A stretch of DNA of 64,000 nucleotides from Varroa destructor (lineage: Eukaryota > Arthropoda > Arachnida > Mesostigmata > Varroidae): NCBI RefSeq assembly GCF_002443255.2, contig NW_019211457.1, forward strand, positions 34,912,105-34,976,104, written 5' to 3'. Both the position numbers and the translations under genes were made by a program. Positions within the stretch are counted from its first letter, which is position 1; each line of letters opens with the position of its first letter. Under the pieces are notes generated by a model, which was not told the DNA's origin, ran no database searches, and worked only from the letters and a program-made list of their open reading frames with translations. Of this stretch, positions 63,101 to 64,000 are shown one piece after another.

Positions 63101-64000
63101 TACCAGTCGCGTGATCACGCAGCAACGGTAGCTGCCATTTCTCACTAAGGACCACCCCAAGTCATTTGATTGAGTTAATTGAATTCTTGCCTAGTGTGAA
63201 TGTTTCTAGACCGAGGGTCCTGTAACCTTCGAGTGTGCCTCTCTATATTACCTAACGATTGTAAATATCCCATGTCTGCCTCATCAATGTAGCTGATAGA
63301 ACGTGAATATTATAGACTAGCACATCGTCTATTTGTTGCTGTGCAGCTGAGATTAGTTCGTCAACCTTGTGCAGCACTATACGACAAGACTTTGTGGTAT
63401 AGTACGACATATAATTCGAAACGTTCCACTCTTAGGTGCCACGCGTATTTTTCCAAGATGTTAACAAATTCCTACAAAACCTACAACCATTATGCACCGC
63501 ACAGAAAAGAAACAGCATACCTCATACAAAATGCCTCGTCTATATTTTTAATGGAAGTAGGTGTTAACGTGTCGGCCAACACGATTGTAACACTATCCCG
63601 TTCAGTGCACATTAGTTAGGCTTGACGTATCTACTTCCCAATATTAGACAGCTTTGAGAGAATGGCCTCGCAGGCCCAGTTTACGGAAGAGCAGAGGAAA
63701 TCTATAGGGTCTTTTAAATTTACATCTTAGCTTGTGTGGGGCTCCGAGCCGTATTGGGTACTAACTTAATTCTCTATTTTACTGCACTTAGCAAAAAAGT
63801 CACCTACCGCTAATAATAATGTGGATCAATACGCAGAAGACTTCTGGCGAAACGAAGTGCACCTAGTTCAGATTTACCATCACCACGCGTTTTTATGGTC
63901 GACGTACAAGTACGTTGCTCATCACGGAAACACGAGCTGTATGATATGAAACGGACACTTGACAAGTTTGGTGAAAGACTAACAAATTTAATTTGTCTTT
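57176..64000. other. Intergenic or intronic sequence, no recognised gene
   Basis: This block contains the longest open frame of the window (57,819-58,262, minus, 147 codons). It opens with GTG and has no ATG until near its end, so it is not credible as a simple gene. A T-run lies at 59,583-59,600. Near 62.3-62.7 kb the DNA is less AT-rich, with minus-strand frames lacking known motifs. At the right edge (63,662, plus) an ATG reads MASQAQFTEEQRKSIGSF, faintly like a transposase N-terminus, but it stops soon after. Confidence 0.5.

Noticed and set aside
63662..63715. MASQAQFTEEQRKSIGSF at the right edge, resembling the N-terminus of a transposase.
   Set aside because: The resemblance is limited to a few residues, the frame stops soon after, and no later transposase motif follows in any frame before the window ends.

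Overview
This window looks like draft nuclear DNA from an arthropod. It is AT-rich, contains a 100-N scaffold gap, many AT and TAC microsatellites and decayed Tc1/mariner transposons, and has no operons, ribosome-binding sites or long open frames. A short interstitial run of the arthropod telomere motif TTAGG (about 29,691) agrees with this. A possible fragment of a Tyr/Val/Pro-rich arthropod cuticle protein (about 11.4 kb) is also compatible. A mite or other chelicerate is plausible, but I cannot fix the species from sequence alone.

The window is gene-poor. The longest open frame on either strand is 147 codons and has no ATG near its start. The longest ATG-initiated one I found is 127 codons (30,216-30,599). 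Runs of this size are expected by chance here. I recognise no intact protein-coding gene, and no tRNA, rRNA or CRISPR array. A few short stretches have good splice-site context and an open frame; they are listed as low-confidence candidate exons.

The supportable content is mobile DNA. Two mariner-like transposase relics face each other as inverted copies (12,584-13,645 minus; 18,288-19,311 plus). An inner tract of about 658 bp is almost identical between them, while the rest of the same elements has drifted far apart. That pattern points to gene conversion between two dead elements, and it leaves a large hairpin-forming inverted repeat around a 4.85-kb spacer. A second transposase relic (41,557-42,340, plus) resembles the maT branch. 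A third (36,490-36,942, minus) keeps a helix-turn-helix motif and a putative terminal repeat. All are heavily mutated.

Smaller structures are near-perfect hairpins at 8.04, 16.5, 45.7 and 49.0 kb, short tandem duplications, and a TAC/TGC microsatellite. The remainder is intergenic or intronic-type sequence in which I see nothing further that I can defend.
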